A DNA stretch of 64,000 nt. Source: Neorhizobium sp. GTDB taxonomy: Bacteria > Pseudomonadota > Alphaproteobacteria > Rhizobiales > Rhizobiaceae. Numbering within the stretch: position 1 is the stretch's first letter; each line of letters starts with the position of its first letter. Both the position numbers and the translations under genes were made by a program. A model generated the notes under the pieces. It searched no databases. It saw only the letters and a list, made by a program, of their open reading frames with translations, and was not told the origin of the DNA. Positions 15,984-23,947 of this stretch are shown here, in pieces. The stretch lies in contig JAPWKC010000002.1 of NCBI GenBank assembly GCA_028283725.1, forward strand, positions 69,501 through 133,500. Reading direction: 5' to 3'.

Positions 15984-16964
15984 TCACGCCTTCACGAAGG
16001 CGAGCAGATCGGGGTTGAGCACGTCCGCATGGGTCGTGAGCATGCCGTGGGGATAGCCTGCATAGACTTTCAGCGTGCCGTTCTTCACCAGCTTGGCGGA
16101 GAGGCGGCCGGAATCGTCGATCGGAACGACCTGGTCGTCGTCGCCATGCATGACGAGTGTCGGCACGGTGATTGCCTTCAGGTCTTCCGTCTGATCGGTT
16201 TCGGAAAACGCCTTGATGCCCTCGTAATGGGCCTTGGCGCTGCCCATCATGCCCTGACGCCACCAATTCTGAATGACGCCGGGATAGACCTTGGCACCCT
16301 CGCGATTGAACCCGTAGAACGGGCCGGTCGGAAAATCGATGAACAGCTGCGCGCGGTTTGCAGCAACGCCCTGACGGATACCGTCGAACACTTCCATCGG
16401 CAGGCCGCCCGGATTCGATTCCGTCTTCAGCATCAGCGGCGGAACCGACGAGACGAGAACGGCCTTGGCGACCCGGCCCTGCGGCTGGCCGAACTTGGCG
16501 ACGTAGCGTGCAACTTCGCCACCACCGGTCGAATGGCCGATATGGACGGCATTCTTCAGGTTCAGATGCTCGACGACTGCGCTCGCGTCGGCAGCATAGT
16601 GATCCATGTCATGACCGTCGCTGACCTGCTGCGAGCGGCCATGGCCACGCCGGTCATGGGCGATGACGCGGTAGCCATGCTGTACGAAGAACAGCATCTG
16701 GGCGTCCCAGTCATCCGACGACAACGGCCAGCCATGGTGGAAATGGATCGGCTGGGCGTCCTTCGGACCCCAATCCTTGAAATAGATATCGACGCCGTCC
16801 TTGGTCTTGACGAAACTCTCGGTCATATCCGTATGTCCTTTCGGGTTGGCGGAGGTTTTGGTCTTGGCATCCGCAAGCGAAGGCATGGCCATGCCTGCGG
16901 TCAGCGTTGCGCCGACGATCAGCGCGTCGCGGCGGGAAAGAGATAGGTCTACAGTCTTGGGCAT
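15984..16964 (-). CDS. Alpha/beta hydrolase, non-heme chloroperoxidase type, Tat-exported
   Basis: A 326-residue alpha/beta hydrolase. A twin-arginine signal ([10 protein letters not shown]) occupies residues 1-32, ending around SLADA. The nucleophile elbow is GHSTGGGE; the acid is in HGDDDQVVP and the histidine in the C-terminal HGMLTTH segment. The [13 protein letters not shown] oxyanion region is typical of non-heme haloperoxidase/arylesterase members. An AAAGAGA site lies before the ATG. It is the last gene of a unit with the DoxX and amidohydrolase genes, 60 bases after DoxX. The substrate is unknown; perhydrolase or esterase activity is likely. Confidence 0.85.
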   Translation of the reverse strand: MPKTVDLSLSRRDALIVGATLTAGMAMPSLADAKTKTSANPKGHTDMTESFVKTKDGVDIYFKDWGPKDAQPIHFHHGWPLSSDDWDAQMLFFVQHGYRVIAHDRRGHGRSQQVSDGHDMDHYAADASAVVEHLNLKNAVHIGHSTGGGEVARYVAKFGQPQGRVAKAVLVSSVPPLMLKTESNPGGLPMEVFDGIRQGVAANRAQLFIDFPTGPFYGFNREGAKVYPGVIQNWWRQGMMGSAKAHYEGIKAFSETDQTEDLKAITVPTLVMHGDDDQVVPIDDSGRLSAKLVKNGTLKVYAGYPHGMLTTHADVLNPDLLAFVKA

Positions 16965-17024
16965 CGTGGTCTCTTTCGTTTTTTAGGCCGAGTGGGCGTT
17001 CATCGCCGCGTCGCTATAAGAATT

Positions 17025-17495
17025 TCAGGGCCGGACCACGGCCGGGATGCCCTGCCGGACGCCACCGTTGAGATCCATGGCAGCAACGATGACGAAGGCC
17101 CCGACGAGGCCGAGATGTTCGAAAAAGCCATTCATCGCCCCCGCCCTGTCCGGGCCGGCCGGCAGCTCCCAGAACCGCAGGGCCAGAAAGGTGGCCGCAA
17201 GCGTGAATGCCGCCAGCGCCAGCGCGCCCACCCAGCGATAGACGCCGGAAATGACGAGCGCCGACATCAGCAGTTCAAAGACGATCACTGCCGGCGCAAA
17301 AAGCGCCGCCGGCTGCAGGCCGAAATGCTGCATTTCGGCCAGTGCGCCGGCAAAATCGAAGATCTTGACGAGCGGCCCCTGGATATAGGCCGAGCAGAGA
17401 CCGACGAGCGCGACGGTCTGCACCAGACGTCCGCAGAGAATTGTGGCAAGTCGTGCCCGGACAGTCTGTTGCGTGGAGGAGATGTGCGCCGACAT
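17025..17495 (-). CDS. DoxX-family membrane protein
   Basis: A 156-residue protein with four membrane segments (about 25-45, 60-85, 88-110, 130-150) and the DoxX pattern RLVQTVALVGLCSAY and KIFDFAGALAEM near the N-terminus. DoxX-type proteins are quinone-linked subunits or redox-stress membrane proteins. The start lies nine bases after the amidohydrolase stop. The family call is firm; the role here is not known. Confidence 0.82.
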   Translation of the reverse strand: MSAHISSTQQTVRARLATILCGRLVQTVALVGLCSAYIQGPLVKIFDFAGALAEMQHFGLQPAALFAPAVIVFELLMSALVISGVYRWVGALALAAFTLAATFLALRFWELPAGPDRAGAMNGFFEHLGLVGAFVIVAAMDLNGGVRQGIPAVVRP

Positions 17496-17504
17496 GGATG
17501 GTCC

Positions 17505-19382
17505 TCACACAGCCCAGCAGGAGCAGCCGAGCGCGCCGAAAAAGCCCTTCAAGTCTGCGATCGGCAGTTTCGAGGTCCAGGCGCCGGCATGATCGTGACC
17601 ATGGACGCCGCAATCGCTGGCGCAGCCGCAGGACGTGATCGCGGTGCGGCGCAGCGAGCGGGCGCCCGCGCCCTCCGGCTCGCCCCAGGCGGCATAGCCG
17701 CCGAATTTGCGGACCGGCGACCAGTCGGGCATGGCGGGCGGCACGCTGCTCTCGTCGAGCGTCGAAAAATCGCCGGCGCCATAGACGATCTTGCCGCCGA
17801 CCATGGTCAGTTCCGAGGTGAGGAACGAAATCTCGTCCTCGGCGCAGGCGAAGAAATCCTTGTCCGGCACGACGAGATCGGCGAACTGGCCCTTCTCGAT
17901 ACGGCCCTTCTTGCCTTCCTCGTTGGAAAACCAGGTGACTTTCTCCGTCCACATGCTGAGCGCCGTCTCGCGGTCGAGGCAGTTGGCGCGCGGGTAGAGC
18001 TGCATGCCGCCCACGGTCTTGCCCGTCACCATCCAGGAAAGCGACACCCACGGATTGTAGGAGGCGACGCGGGTCGCATCGGTGCCGGCCGAGACGTTGA
18101 CGCCCTTGTCGAGCATGCGGCGGATCGGCGGCGTCGCTTCAGCCACGCCATGGCCGTAGCGCTCGACGAAATATTCGCCCTGATAGGCCATGCGGTGCTG
18201 GGTGGCGATGCCGCCGCCGAGTGCGGCGATCCGGTCGATCGAACGCTCGGAAATCGTCTCGGCATGGTCGAAGAACCAGTTGAGGCCTTCGAGCGGGATA
18301 TCCTTGTTGACCTTCTCGAAGACATCGAGCGCGCGCGAGATCGTCTCGTCGTATGTGGCGTGCAGACGCCAGGGCCAGCGGTTTTCGGCAAGGACGCGCA
18401 CGACCTCTTCCAGCTCGCCTTCCATTTCCGGCGCCATTTCCGGGCGTGGCTGGCGAAAATCCTCGAAATCGGCGGCGGAAAAGACAAGCATCTCGCCGGC
18501 ACCGTTGTGGCGGAAATAGTCGTTGCCCTGCTTGTATTTGACCGACGAGGTCCAGTTGAGGAAGTCTTCCTTTTCCTGCTTCGGCTTCTGGGTGAAGAGG
18601 TTGTAGGCAAGGCGCACCGTCATGTTGCCCTCGTCGGAGAGCTTCTGGATGACCTCGTAATCGTCGGGATAGTTCTGGAAACCGCCGCCGGCATCGATGA
18701 CGCCGGTGACGCCCAGACGGTTGAGTTCGCGCATGAAATGGCGGGTCGAATTGACCTGATAGTCGAGCGGCAGTTTCGGGCCCTTGGCAAGCGTCGAATA
18801 GAGAATGCCGGCATTCGGCTTGGCGAGAAGCATGCCGGTCGGGTTGCCCCTTGCGTCTCGGGTGATCTCGCCGCCCGGCGGGTTCGGCGTGTCGGCCGTA
18901 TAGCCGACGGCGCGCAGCGCAGCGCCATTCAGGAGTGCACGGTCATAGAGATGCAGGAGAAAGACCGGCGTATCGGGGGCGATCGCATTGATCTCCTCGA
19001 TCGTCGGCAGGCGTTTTTCGGTAAACTGGTGCTCCGTAAAGCCGCCGACGACACGCACCCATTGCGGGGCCGGCGTCACCGCCACCTGGCGCTTCAGCAT
19101 GTCCATCGCGTCGGCGAGCGAGCGCACGCCATCCCAACGCAGTTCCATGTTGTAGTTGAGACCGCCGCGCACGACATGGGTATGGTTGTCGATCAGGCCC
19201 GGCATGACCCGCTTGCCCTTGAGATCGACGATCTTCGTCTCGGGCCCGGCAAGCGCCATGATCTCGGCGTCCGTGCCGACCTCCATGAACAGGCCATCCT
19301 TGATGGCGATCGCGGTGGCGTTCGGGTTCGAATGATCGAGCGTCGTGATCAGCCCGTGATGAAGAATGAGGTCGGCGGTCAT
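17505..19382 (-). CDS. YtcJ-type metal-dependent amidohydrolase with Cys/His-rich tail
   Basis: A 625-residue amidohydrolase_3 (YtcJ/LAF3-like) enzyme. The N-terminal beta-sandwich (LILHHGLITTLD) leads to the metal motif PGLIDNHTHVV near residue 65; later metal-site regions include DHAETIS and SAGTDA. The C-terminus is unusual: a Cys/His-rich tail with Cys585, 587, 591, His594, 596, 598 and Cys620, 622. GGGAG precedes ATG 19382. It heads the operon with DoxX and the hydrolase. YtcJ enzymes act on amide, imide or formyl bonds; the substrate is not evident. Confidence 0.87.
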   Translation of the reverse strand: MTADLILHHGLITTLDHSNPNATAIAIKDGLFMEVGTDAEIMALAGPETKIVDLKGKRVMPGLIDNHTHVVRGGLNYNMELRWDGVRSLADAMDMLKRQVAVTPAPQWVRVVGGFTEHQFTEKRLPTIEEINAIAPDTPVFLLHLYDRALLNGAALRAVGYTADTPNPPGGEITRDARGNPTGMLLAKPNAGILYSTLAKGPKLPLDYQVNSTRHFMRELNRLGVTGVIDAGGGFQNYPDDYEVIQKLSDEGNMTVRLAYNLFTQKPKQEKEDFLNWTSSVKYKQGNDYFRHNGAGEMLVFSAADFEDFRQPRPEMAPEMEGELEEVVRVLAENRWPWRLHATYDETISRALDVFEKVNKDIPLEGLNWFFDHAETISERSIDRIAALGGGIATQHRMAYQGEYFVERYGHGVAEATPPIRRMLDKGVNVSAGTDATRVASYNPWVSLSWMVTGKTVGGMQLYPRANCLDRETALSMWTEKVTWFSNEEGKKGRIEKGQFADLVVPDKDFFACAEDEISFLTSELTMVGGKIVYGAGDFSTLDESSVPPAMPDWSPVRKFGGYAAWGEPEGAGARSLRRTAITSCGCASDCGVHGHDHAGAWTSKLPIADLKGFFGALGCSCWAV

Positions 19383-19533
19383 AAAAACATCTCCCGACGG
19401 AACCGGCGAGGGTTCGTCAAACAGGTGTGAAAGGGCATTGGCCCATCTGGCGCGGACGCGAAACGCGGTCGGGCCGGACGGGTCGGTTCGGGCCGCGACG
19501 CCGATCAGGCGACGCGACCTGTCGTGGTTTTTT

Positions 19534-19824
19534 TCAGCTCAGCGAGCGATCCTTGGCAGGCGCGACCTCGGCATCCTTGATGGCAGGCGGCGCGCCCTTC
19601 GGCATGTGGCCGAACATGTGCGGCTTGATCTGGTTCATCCAGGAAACGGCTGCCGGTTCCTTGTTGATCAGCGTCTTTGCCAGCGGAATGAGCTGTTCGC
19701 CCACAAGAATGCCGAGCAGGCCGACAAGCGCCACGACGGGCGGCGCCGGCGAGCGGACATTGAGCAGGCTGTAGACGATGCCGACGATGAGCCCGGCACC
19801 GAGCGAGAGAAGATAGACTTTCAT
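19534..19824 (-). CDS. XapX-domain membrane protein
   Basis: A 96-residue protein whose first 55 residues match the XapX (DUF1427) pattern: LSLGAGLIVGIVYSLLNVRS, then a PPVVALVGLLGILVGEQ membrane segment. A hydrophilic 40-residue tail follows. XapX domains are short two-helix membrane modules of unknown role. It is probably in the same transcript as the amidohydrolase, 151 bases downstream. Confidence 0.82.
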   Translation of the reverse strand: MKVYLLSLGAGLIVGIVYSLLNVRSPAPPVVALVGLLGILVGEQLIPLAKTLINKEPAAVSWMNQIKPHMFGHMPKGAPPAIKDAEVAPAKDRSLS

Positions 19825-20051
19825 GGCGTCAGATCCGTTGCTGGCTTGAAGATGTCCCGCCCGCCAAGAAGGAGGGCGGCTGGCGGACGGGACGAAGGCC
19901 CTGCTGCCGACTGCGGCGTGGCTGCAAGGCCCCAGATGTTGTCGCGGACAGGCTGGCTGGACGGTCTGGCTTGATCCGGCATCGAACGGCGATCTGCCTT
20001 CGACGCGGTTCTGAAAGCCTCCACGATCCCGCCTCCTGCAGTCTGCATCAC
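19821..20051 (-). CDS. Possible small protein upstream of XapX gene
   Basis: A 76-codon frame with AAGAGA before its ATG and a four-base ATGA overlap with the XapX start. Composition is Pro/Ala/Arg-rich with no recognised domain. The overlap is the only real support; it may be a chance frame in the leader. Confidence 0.25.
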   Translation of the reverse strand: MMQTAGGGIVEAFRTASKADRRSMPDQARPSSQPVRDNIWGLAATPQSAAGPSSRPPAALLLGGRDIFKPATDLTP

Positions 20052-20305
20052 GATGATCTCTTATGGAACGGCTGGGCTATCGCTTCTTGTCGGCAAACCG
20101 CGCGCTTTGCACAATTCTGCCGTCACCACCGGCCGGCAGGTCCCTTCGGCCACACGGAGACCGTGTTTTGTTTCTGCGTCCGCACCTGCCGGCCTCGGAC
20201 AGGACTATCGTACAAGCCCTCCCCTTCCGCCATCGATAGACTGGCAAAACACCATGGACATTGACGCGGCGTCTCGCGGCGCGGTCAATCAGGAGGACAA
20301 TGGAC

Positions 20306-21214
20306 ATGGCGAAAAGACCGGCGGCCACCAACCAGGCGATGGAATATCTGCGCGTCGAGCGCACGGAGACGGTCGTCGCCTCGGTGCTCAACAAGGGCAT
20401 GCTCGGGTTTACGCGGCTGACGCGCGACACGCCGAACCACGGCCATGTGGACCAGCATGTGACCGAGGATGCCTTCATGATGTCGGTACAGCTTGCCGAT
20501 TACCATGGCGACCTGTGGGTCGATGGCCGCAAGGTGGACTTTCCCATCAGCCGCAAGGGCAATTTCACGCTCTACGATTATAACCGGATCTGGCAGGCCG
20601 ATATGAAATCCGCTTTCGACTGCGTCAATATCCATATCCCGCGCGGTGCGCTTGCGGCTCTCGAAGAGGATCTCGGCGGCCGTAAGATCGAGACGCTGGA
20701 CGTGACGCCCGGCGCCGATATCGACGATCCGACGGTGCGTGGCCTGACGGGCGCGCTTCTGGCGGCGCTCGACAAGCCGGAGCAGGCAAGCCGCCTCTTC
20801 GTCGATCAGGTGGGGCTGGCGCTCGCAACCCATATGGCGGCAACCTATGGCGAGGCGGCGCCGAAGCCGGCGATTCATTCCGGCGGCCTGGCGCCATGGC
20901 AGTTGAAACGGGCAAAGGCGCTGATGGATGCCGAACTGTCGGGCGATCTGCCTGTTTCGGTGATTGCCGGAGCCTGCGGCCTGTCGGCCTCCTATTTCAC
21001 CCGCGCCTTCAAACTGTCGACCGGCATGCCGCCCTATCGATGGCTTCTGCAAAGGCGCATCGACAAGGCGATGAACCTTTTGAAAACCTCGTTGCTCTCG
21101 CTCAGCGATATTGCAGCCGCCTGCGGCTTTGCCGACCAGAGCCATTTCACCCGGACGTTCTCACGCGCAGTCGGCCTTTCGCCCGGCATGTGGCGCAAGG
21201 CGAGCCGCATCTGA
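20306..21214 (+). CDS. AraC-family transcriptional regulator
   Basis: A 302-residue regulator: N-terminal effector-binding region, then two helix-turn-helix units in the last 100 residues (SVIAGACGLSASYFTRAF and FADQSHFTRTFSRAVG). AGGAGG is nine bases before ATG 20306; an ATG six bases earlier is too close to it. It diverges from the XapX-amidohydrolase-DoxX-hydrolase unit and is the natural candidate to control it. It is a paralogue of the two AraC genes that follow on the opposite strand. Confidence 0.9.
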   Translation: MAKRPAATNQAMEYLRVERTETVVASVLNKGMLGFTRLTRDTPNHGHVDQHVTEDAFMMSVQLADYHGDLWVDGRKVDFPISRKGNFTLYDYNRIWQADMKSAFDCVNIHIPRGALAALEEDLGGRKIETLDVTPGADIDDPTVRGLTGALLAALDKPEQASRLFVDQVGLALATHMAATYGEAAPKPAIHSGGLAPWQLKRAKALMDAELSGDLPVSVIAGACGLSASYFTRAFKLSTGMPPYRWLLQRRIDKAMNLLKTSLLSLSDIAAACGFADQSHFTRTFSRAVGLSPGMWRKASRI

Positions 21215-21249
21215 CGACCTGCGAAGACCGTTATCCGAACTGGAGCCCG

Positions 21250-22140
21250 TCAGCCGAGCCGGTGGCGCCGGCGCCAGATGCCCGGCGGCTCGCCCGTCAC
21301 GGTGGAAAAGACGCGGGTAAAATGGCTCTGGTCGGCAAAGCCGCAAGCCGCCGCGATCTCGACGATCGGCATTTCGGTCAAAAGCAGGTCTCGGGCCTTG
21401 GAGACGCGATATTCCATCAGCCAGCGATGCGGCGTGCGATCGAAACTTTCCTTGAAAGCCTTGATGAAATAGCTGCGCGACAGATCGCAGGCAGCGGCCA
21501 GCTCCGCAATTGAAAACTCCCCGCCGATATTGCCGGCCAGAAATTCCGTTGCCCGCCTCTCCTGCCAGGGCGCCAGCGTGCCCTTCTTGCGCGCCGCGAA
21601 ATGCAGGCCGCCATAGGCCTGGGTCAGGTGCACCATGATTGCAAGGCTCACCTGATCGAGGAAGAGCTGGCTGGCCTGCCGCGGATTTTCGCAGGCCGGA
21701 ACCAGCGCCTGCGCCAGCCCCAGGATCACATTGTCCTGCTTGCCCTGCTCGCAATGCAGCCAGGAAAATTCGGGCCGCCCCGCCTCGGTGGCAAAACTGC
21801 GCAGATGCGAGAAGGAGATATGAAAGCGGATATTGTCGAAGGGCGACATATGATGGCAATGCCAGCGTTCACGCAGATCGGTGATCGCCAAGGCACCTTC
21901 CGAATGCGCACCGTCAAAGAGCAGCTTTCCGTCGCGAAACAGCCGATGCCGGGCAAAATCCTTCAGCTGGGTAATGACGTGAAACGCCTCTTCAGGCTCC
22001 GATGGCTCCTCGGGCGCCAGATCGCTGCCGTGATAGCTCAGCCGCGTGACGCGCATGATGGACGTATCCAGCACCGCCTTTCGCGCCGCAGGCTCTCTGG
22101 GCGCCTGCCGCCCGAAACTGTCATGGCTGGATGCCAACAT
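21250..22140 (-). CDS. AraC-family transcriptional regulator
   Basis: A 296-residue paralogue of the gene at 20306, convergent with it. C-terminal HTH units are visible at SIAELAAACDLSRSYFIKAF and FADQSHFTRVFSTVTG. The start is uncertain: 22140 gives an N-terminus that lines up with the neighbour, although its binding site is weak; 22179 and 22056 are alternatives. The middle segment (SQLFLDQVSLAIMVHL) repeats the LFVDQVGLALATHM region of the neighbour, supporting recent common origin. Target unknown. Confidence 0.87.
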   Translation of the reverse strand: MLASSHDSFGRQAPREPAARKAVLDTSIMRVTRLSYHGSDLAPEEPSEPEEAFHVITQLKDFARHRLFRDGKLLFDGAHSEGALAITDLRERWHCHHMSPFDNIRFHISFSHLRSFATEAGRPEFSWLHCEQGKQDNVILGLAQALVPACENPRQASQLFLDQVSLAIMVHLTQAYGGLHFAARKKGTLAPWQERRATEFLAGNIGGEFSIAELAAACDLSRSYFIKAFKESFDRTPHRWLMEYRVSKARDLLLTEMPIVEIAAACGFADQSHFTRVFSTVTGEPPGIWRRRHRLG

Positions 22141-22264
22141 GATTCTTGCCGACGGTTTCCGATCGGAAGACCCTATCATGCATCATGGTAAAAAACACCG
22201 CCATTTTTATCGAAAGGCTTCACAACTGCGACAAGGCTGGTACGGGTGTGCCGTGCTTGAATGA

Positions 22265-23173
22265 TCAATGAATGGCGGAATTGCGCCAGACGGCTGGCGT
22301 CATGCCGGTTGCGCGCTGAAATACCTTGGTGAAATGGCTCTGGTCGGTGAAGCCGCAGAGATCGGCGATCGTGGCCAGACCCGGCGATGTCTGGGCCAGC
22401 ATCTGCTTTGCCTTCTCGACCCGCATGCGGGTCAGCCATTGATGCGGCGTCAGTCCCGTCGCACGCTTGAACTCCCGGCCGAAATGATTGGCGGAATAGC
22501 CGATCGAACTCGCGATCAGCGCGATCGACAGATCCTCGCCGAGATGATCGAGCATATATTCCTTCACCGCCTTTTCCTGCCAGACGGCAAGCGAGCTGTC
22601 CGCTGCGCCGTTGCGCATGGCCTCGTCGCTATAGTCGTGCAGAACATGGGCGCAGATGGCGGAGGCGAGATGCTGGAGAAGCGCCGGAGGCGAGGCGTGG
22701 CCGCTCTCAAAGAGCGGCAGGAGCGCGATGCCAAGACTTTCGATCACCGGATCGGCCTCACCGCGCCGACAGCGCAGATGATGCAGCCGTGTCGTATTCG
22801 ACATTTCCGCCAATTCGTCGAACAGCGCACGCGGCAGGAAGAAGGCGAGCGCATTGAGACTTTCACGCAACAGGATGGAGGCCCCCTGAGCGAGGTCGAC
22901 AAGGCATATGGAGCCCTGCCGGTAGATCCGCGCATCCGCAAGCGTCCCGTCCGGCCGTAGATCCGCATGGCAGGTGTTTTCGAGATAGAGCATCAGGAGG
23001 TAGCTGTCCGACGCCGGCAGGTCCACCACGACCGCCTCGTCGCCATTCAATTGCCGCTCCACCCGCGTCACGCAGAATGACGATGAGCGGACCGGTGTCG
23101 TCGTCAAGCAGGGCGCATCCGGCACCCCGAAATAGGCACCGACACAGCCTTTCTCCTGACCTAATGCATTCAC
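22265..23173 (-). CDS. AraC-family transcriptional regulator
   Basis: A 302-residue regulator of the same subfamily, with HTH units at SIALIASSIGYSANHFGREF and FTDQSHFTKVFQRATG. I choose the GTG at 23173 because GGAGG lies five bases upstream and the length then equals its paralogues. The frame stays open to an ATG at 23494, which would add 107 residues with no family counterpart. It diverges from the small membrane-protein gene at 23600 and may control it. Confidence 0.84.
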   Translation of the reverse strand: MNALGQEKGCVGAYFGVPDAPCLTTTPVRSSSFCVTRVERQLNGDEAVVVDLPASDSYLLMLYLENTCHADLRPDGTLADARIYRQGSICLVDLAQGASILLRESLNALAFFLPRALFDELAEMSNTTRLHHLRCRRGEADPVIESLGIALLPLFESGHASPPALLQHLASAICAHVLHDYSDEAMRNGAADSSLAVWQEKAVKEYMLDHLGEDLSIALIASSIGYSANHFGREFKRATGLTPHQWLTRMRVEKAKQMLAQTSPGLATIADLCGFTDQSHFTKVFQRATGMTPAVWRNSAIH

Positions 23174-23599
23174 GGGCACCTCCAGAACGGCACTTGACTG
23201 CACCGTCGTAACAAAAGCCCGCGCTACACTGTCGAAAGGCAAGATAATCCAGCCTGAACGGAGGTGCAACGCGCCAATGTCGGCTCTGCGAACGTCCGGG
23301 ATAAGGACATCGCATGACGCAGGCGCAGCGTCTTGTAGAATAACTCCGTCGCAAAACCGCTGTTTTGTCCGAATGACGAGTAACAGCCCGCGAGATAGTT
23401 CCCTTCGAAGGGCCGTCAAGGACAGTGCGGCGTCAGATCGCAGATAAATCAAGGCATTGCGCCAGAGCATCGCCAACAGATCGGCCATGAGCATGACGGA
23501 CGTCGAGCGGGCCTTGGCGGAACGCCTTCGCGCTCCATGTTGCGCCTGACGCCGTCCACACGGAAGGCGTCAGGCCGGGACAGACGAAAAGGACAAGAA
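23174..23599. other. Long divergent intergenic region
   Basis: About 426 bases between the AraC gene (with its GTG start) and the small membrane-protein gene. Base composition is lower in GC than the flanking genes, especially 23180-23420, which argues for promoter DNA and not for an N-terminal extension of the AraC gene. I see no operator I can define. Confidence 0.45.
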
Positions 23600-23920
23600 A
23601 TGCCGTTCAGCGCTTATATCGCCCATTTCATCGCAGCCGCCATGATGACCAACGGCATTCCGCATTTCGTCAGCGGCGTCTGCGGCCGTCCGTTCAGAAC
23701 GCCCTTCGTGCGCCTGACGAACAGTGGCGCCGGCGAGCCCGTCAGCCCGCCCGTCGTCAATGTCGTCTGGGGATGGGCGAACTTTCTCGTCGCCTTCCTG
23801 ATCTTCGCCAATATCGGCCCGCTTTATATCGGCACGCCCGGCGACACGATTTTCGTGGCAGCGGGCATGCTGATCATGGGCATCATTCTGGCGACGATCT
23901 TCGGCAGACGGCCGGCCTGA
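23600..23920 (+). CDS. Small membrane protein of unknown function
   Basis: A 106-residue protein with two or three hydrophobic segments (about 5-20, 55-75, 83-100) and a short Arg-rich C-terminus. The N-terminal FIAAAMMTNGIPHFVSGV pattern recurs in a family of small rhizobial membrane proteins, to my recollection uncharacterised. AAAAGGA lies before ATG 23600, better than a Met at 23537. It diverges from an AraC gene. Confidence 0.72.
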   Translation: MPFSAYIAHFIAAAMMTNGIPHFVSGVCGRPFRTPFVRLTNSGAGEPVSPPVVNVVWGWANFLVAFLIFANIGPLYIGTPGDTIFVAAGMLIMGIILATIFGRRPA

Positions 23921-23947
23921 CGATTGTCCGGCTAGCCGTTCAGCCGG

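Noticed and set aside
16992..19430. 812-codon plus-strand frame opposite the DoxX and amidohydrolase genes
   Set aside because: Shadow frame with no domain; the minus-strand genes have motifs and ribosome binding sites.
23174..23494. 107-residue N-terminal extension of the AraC gene ending at 22265
   Set aside because: No counterpart in the paralogues, lower GC than coding neighbours, and a GTG with a strong binding site gives the normal length.
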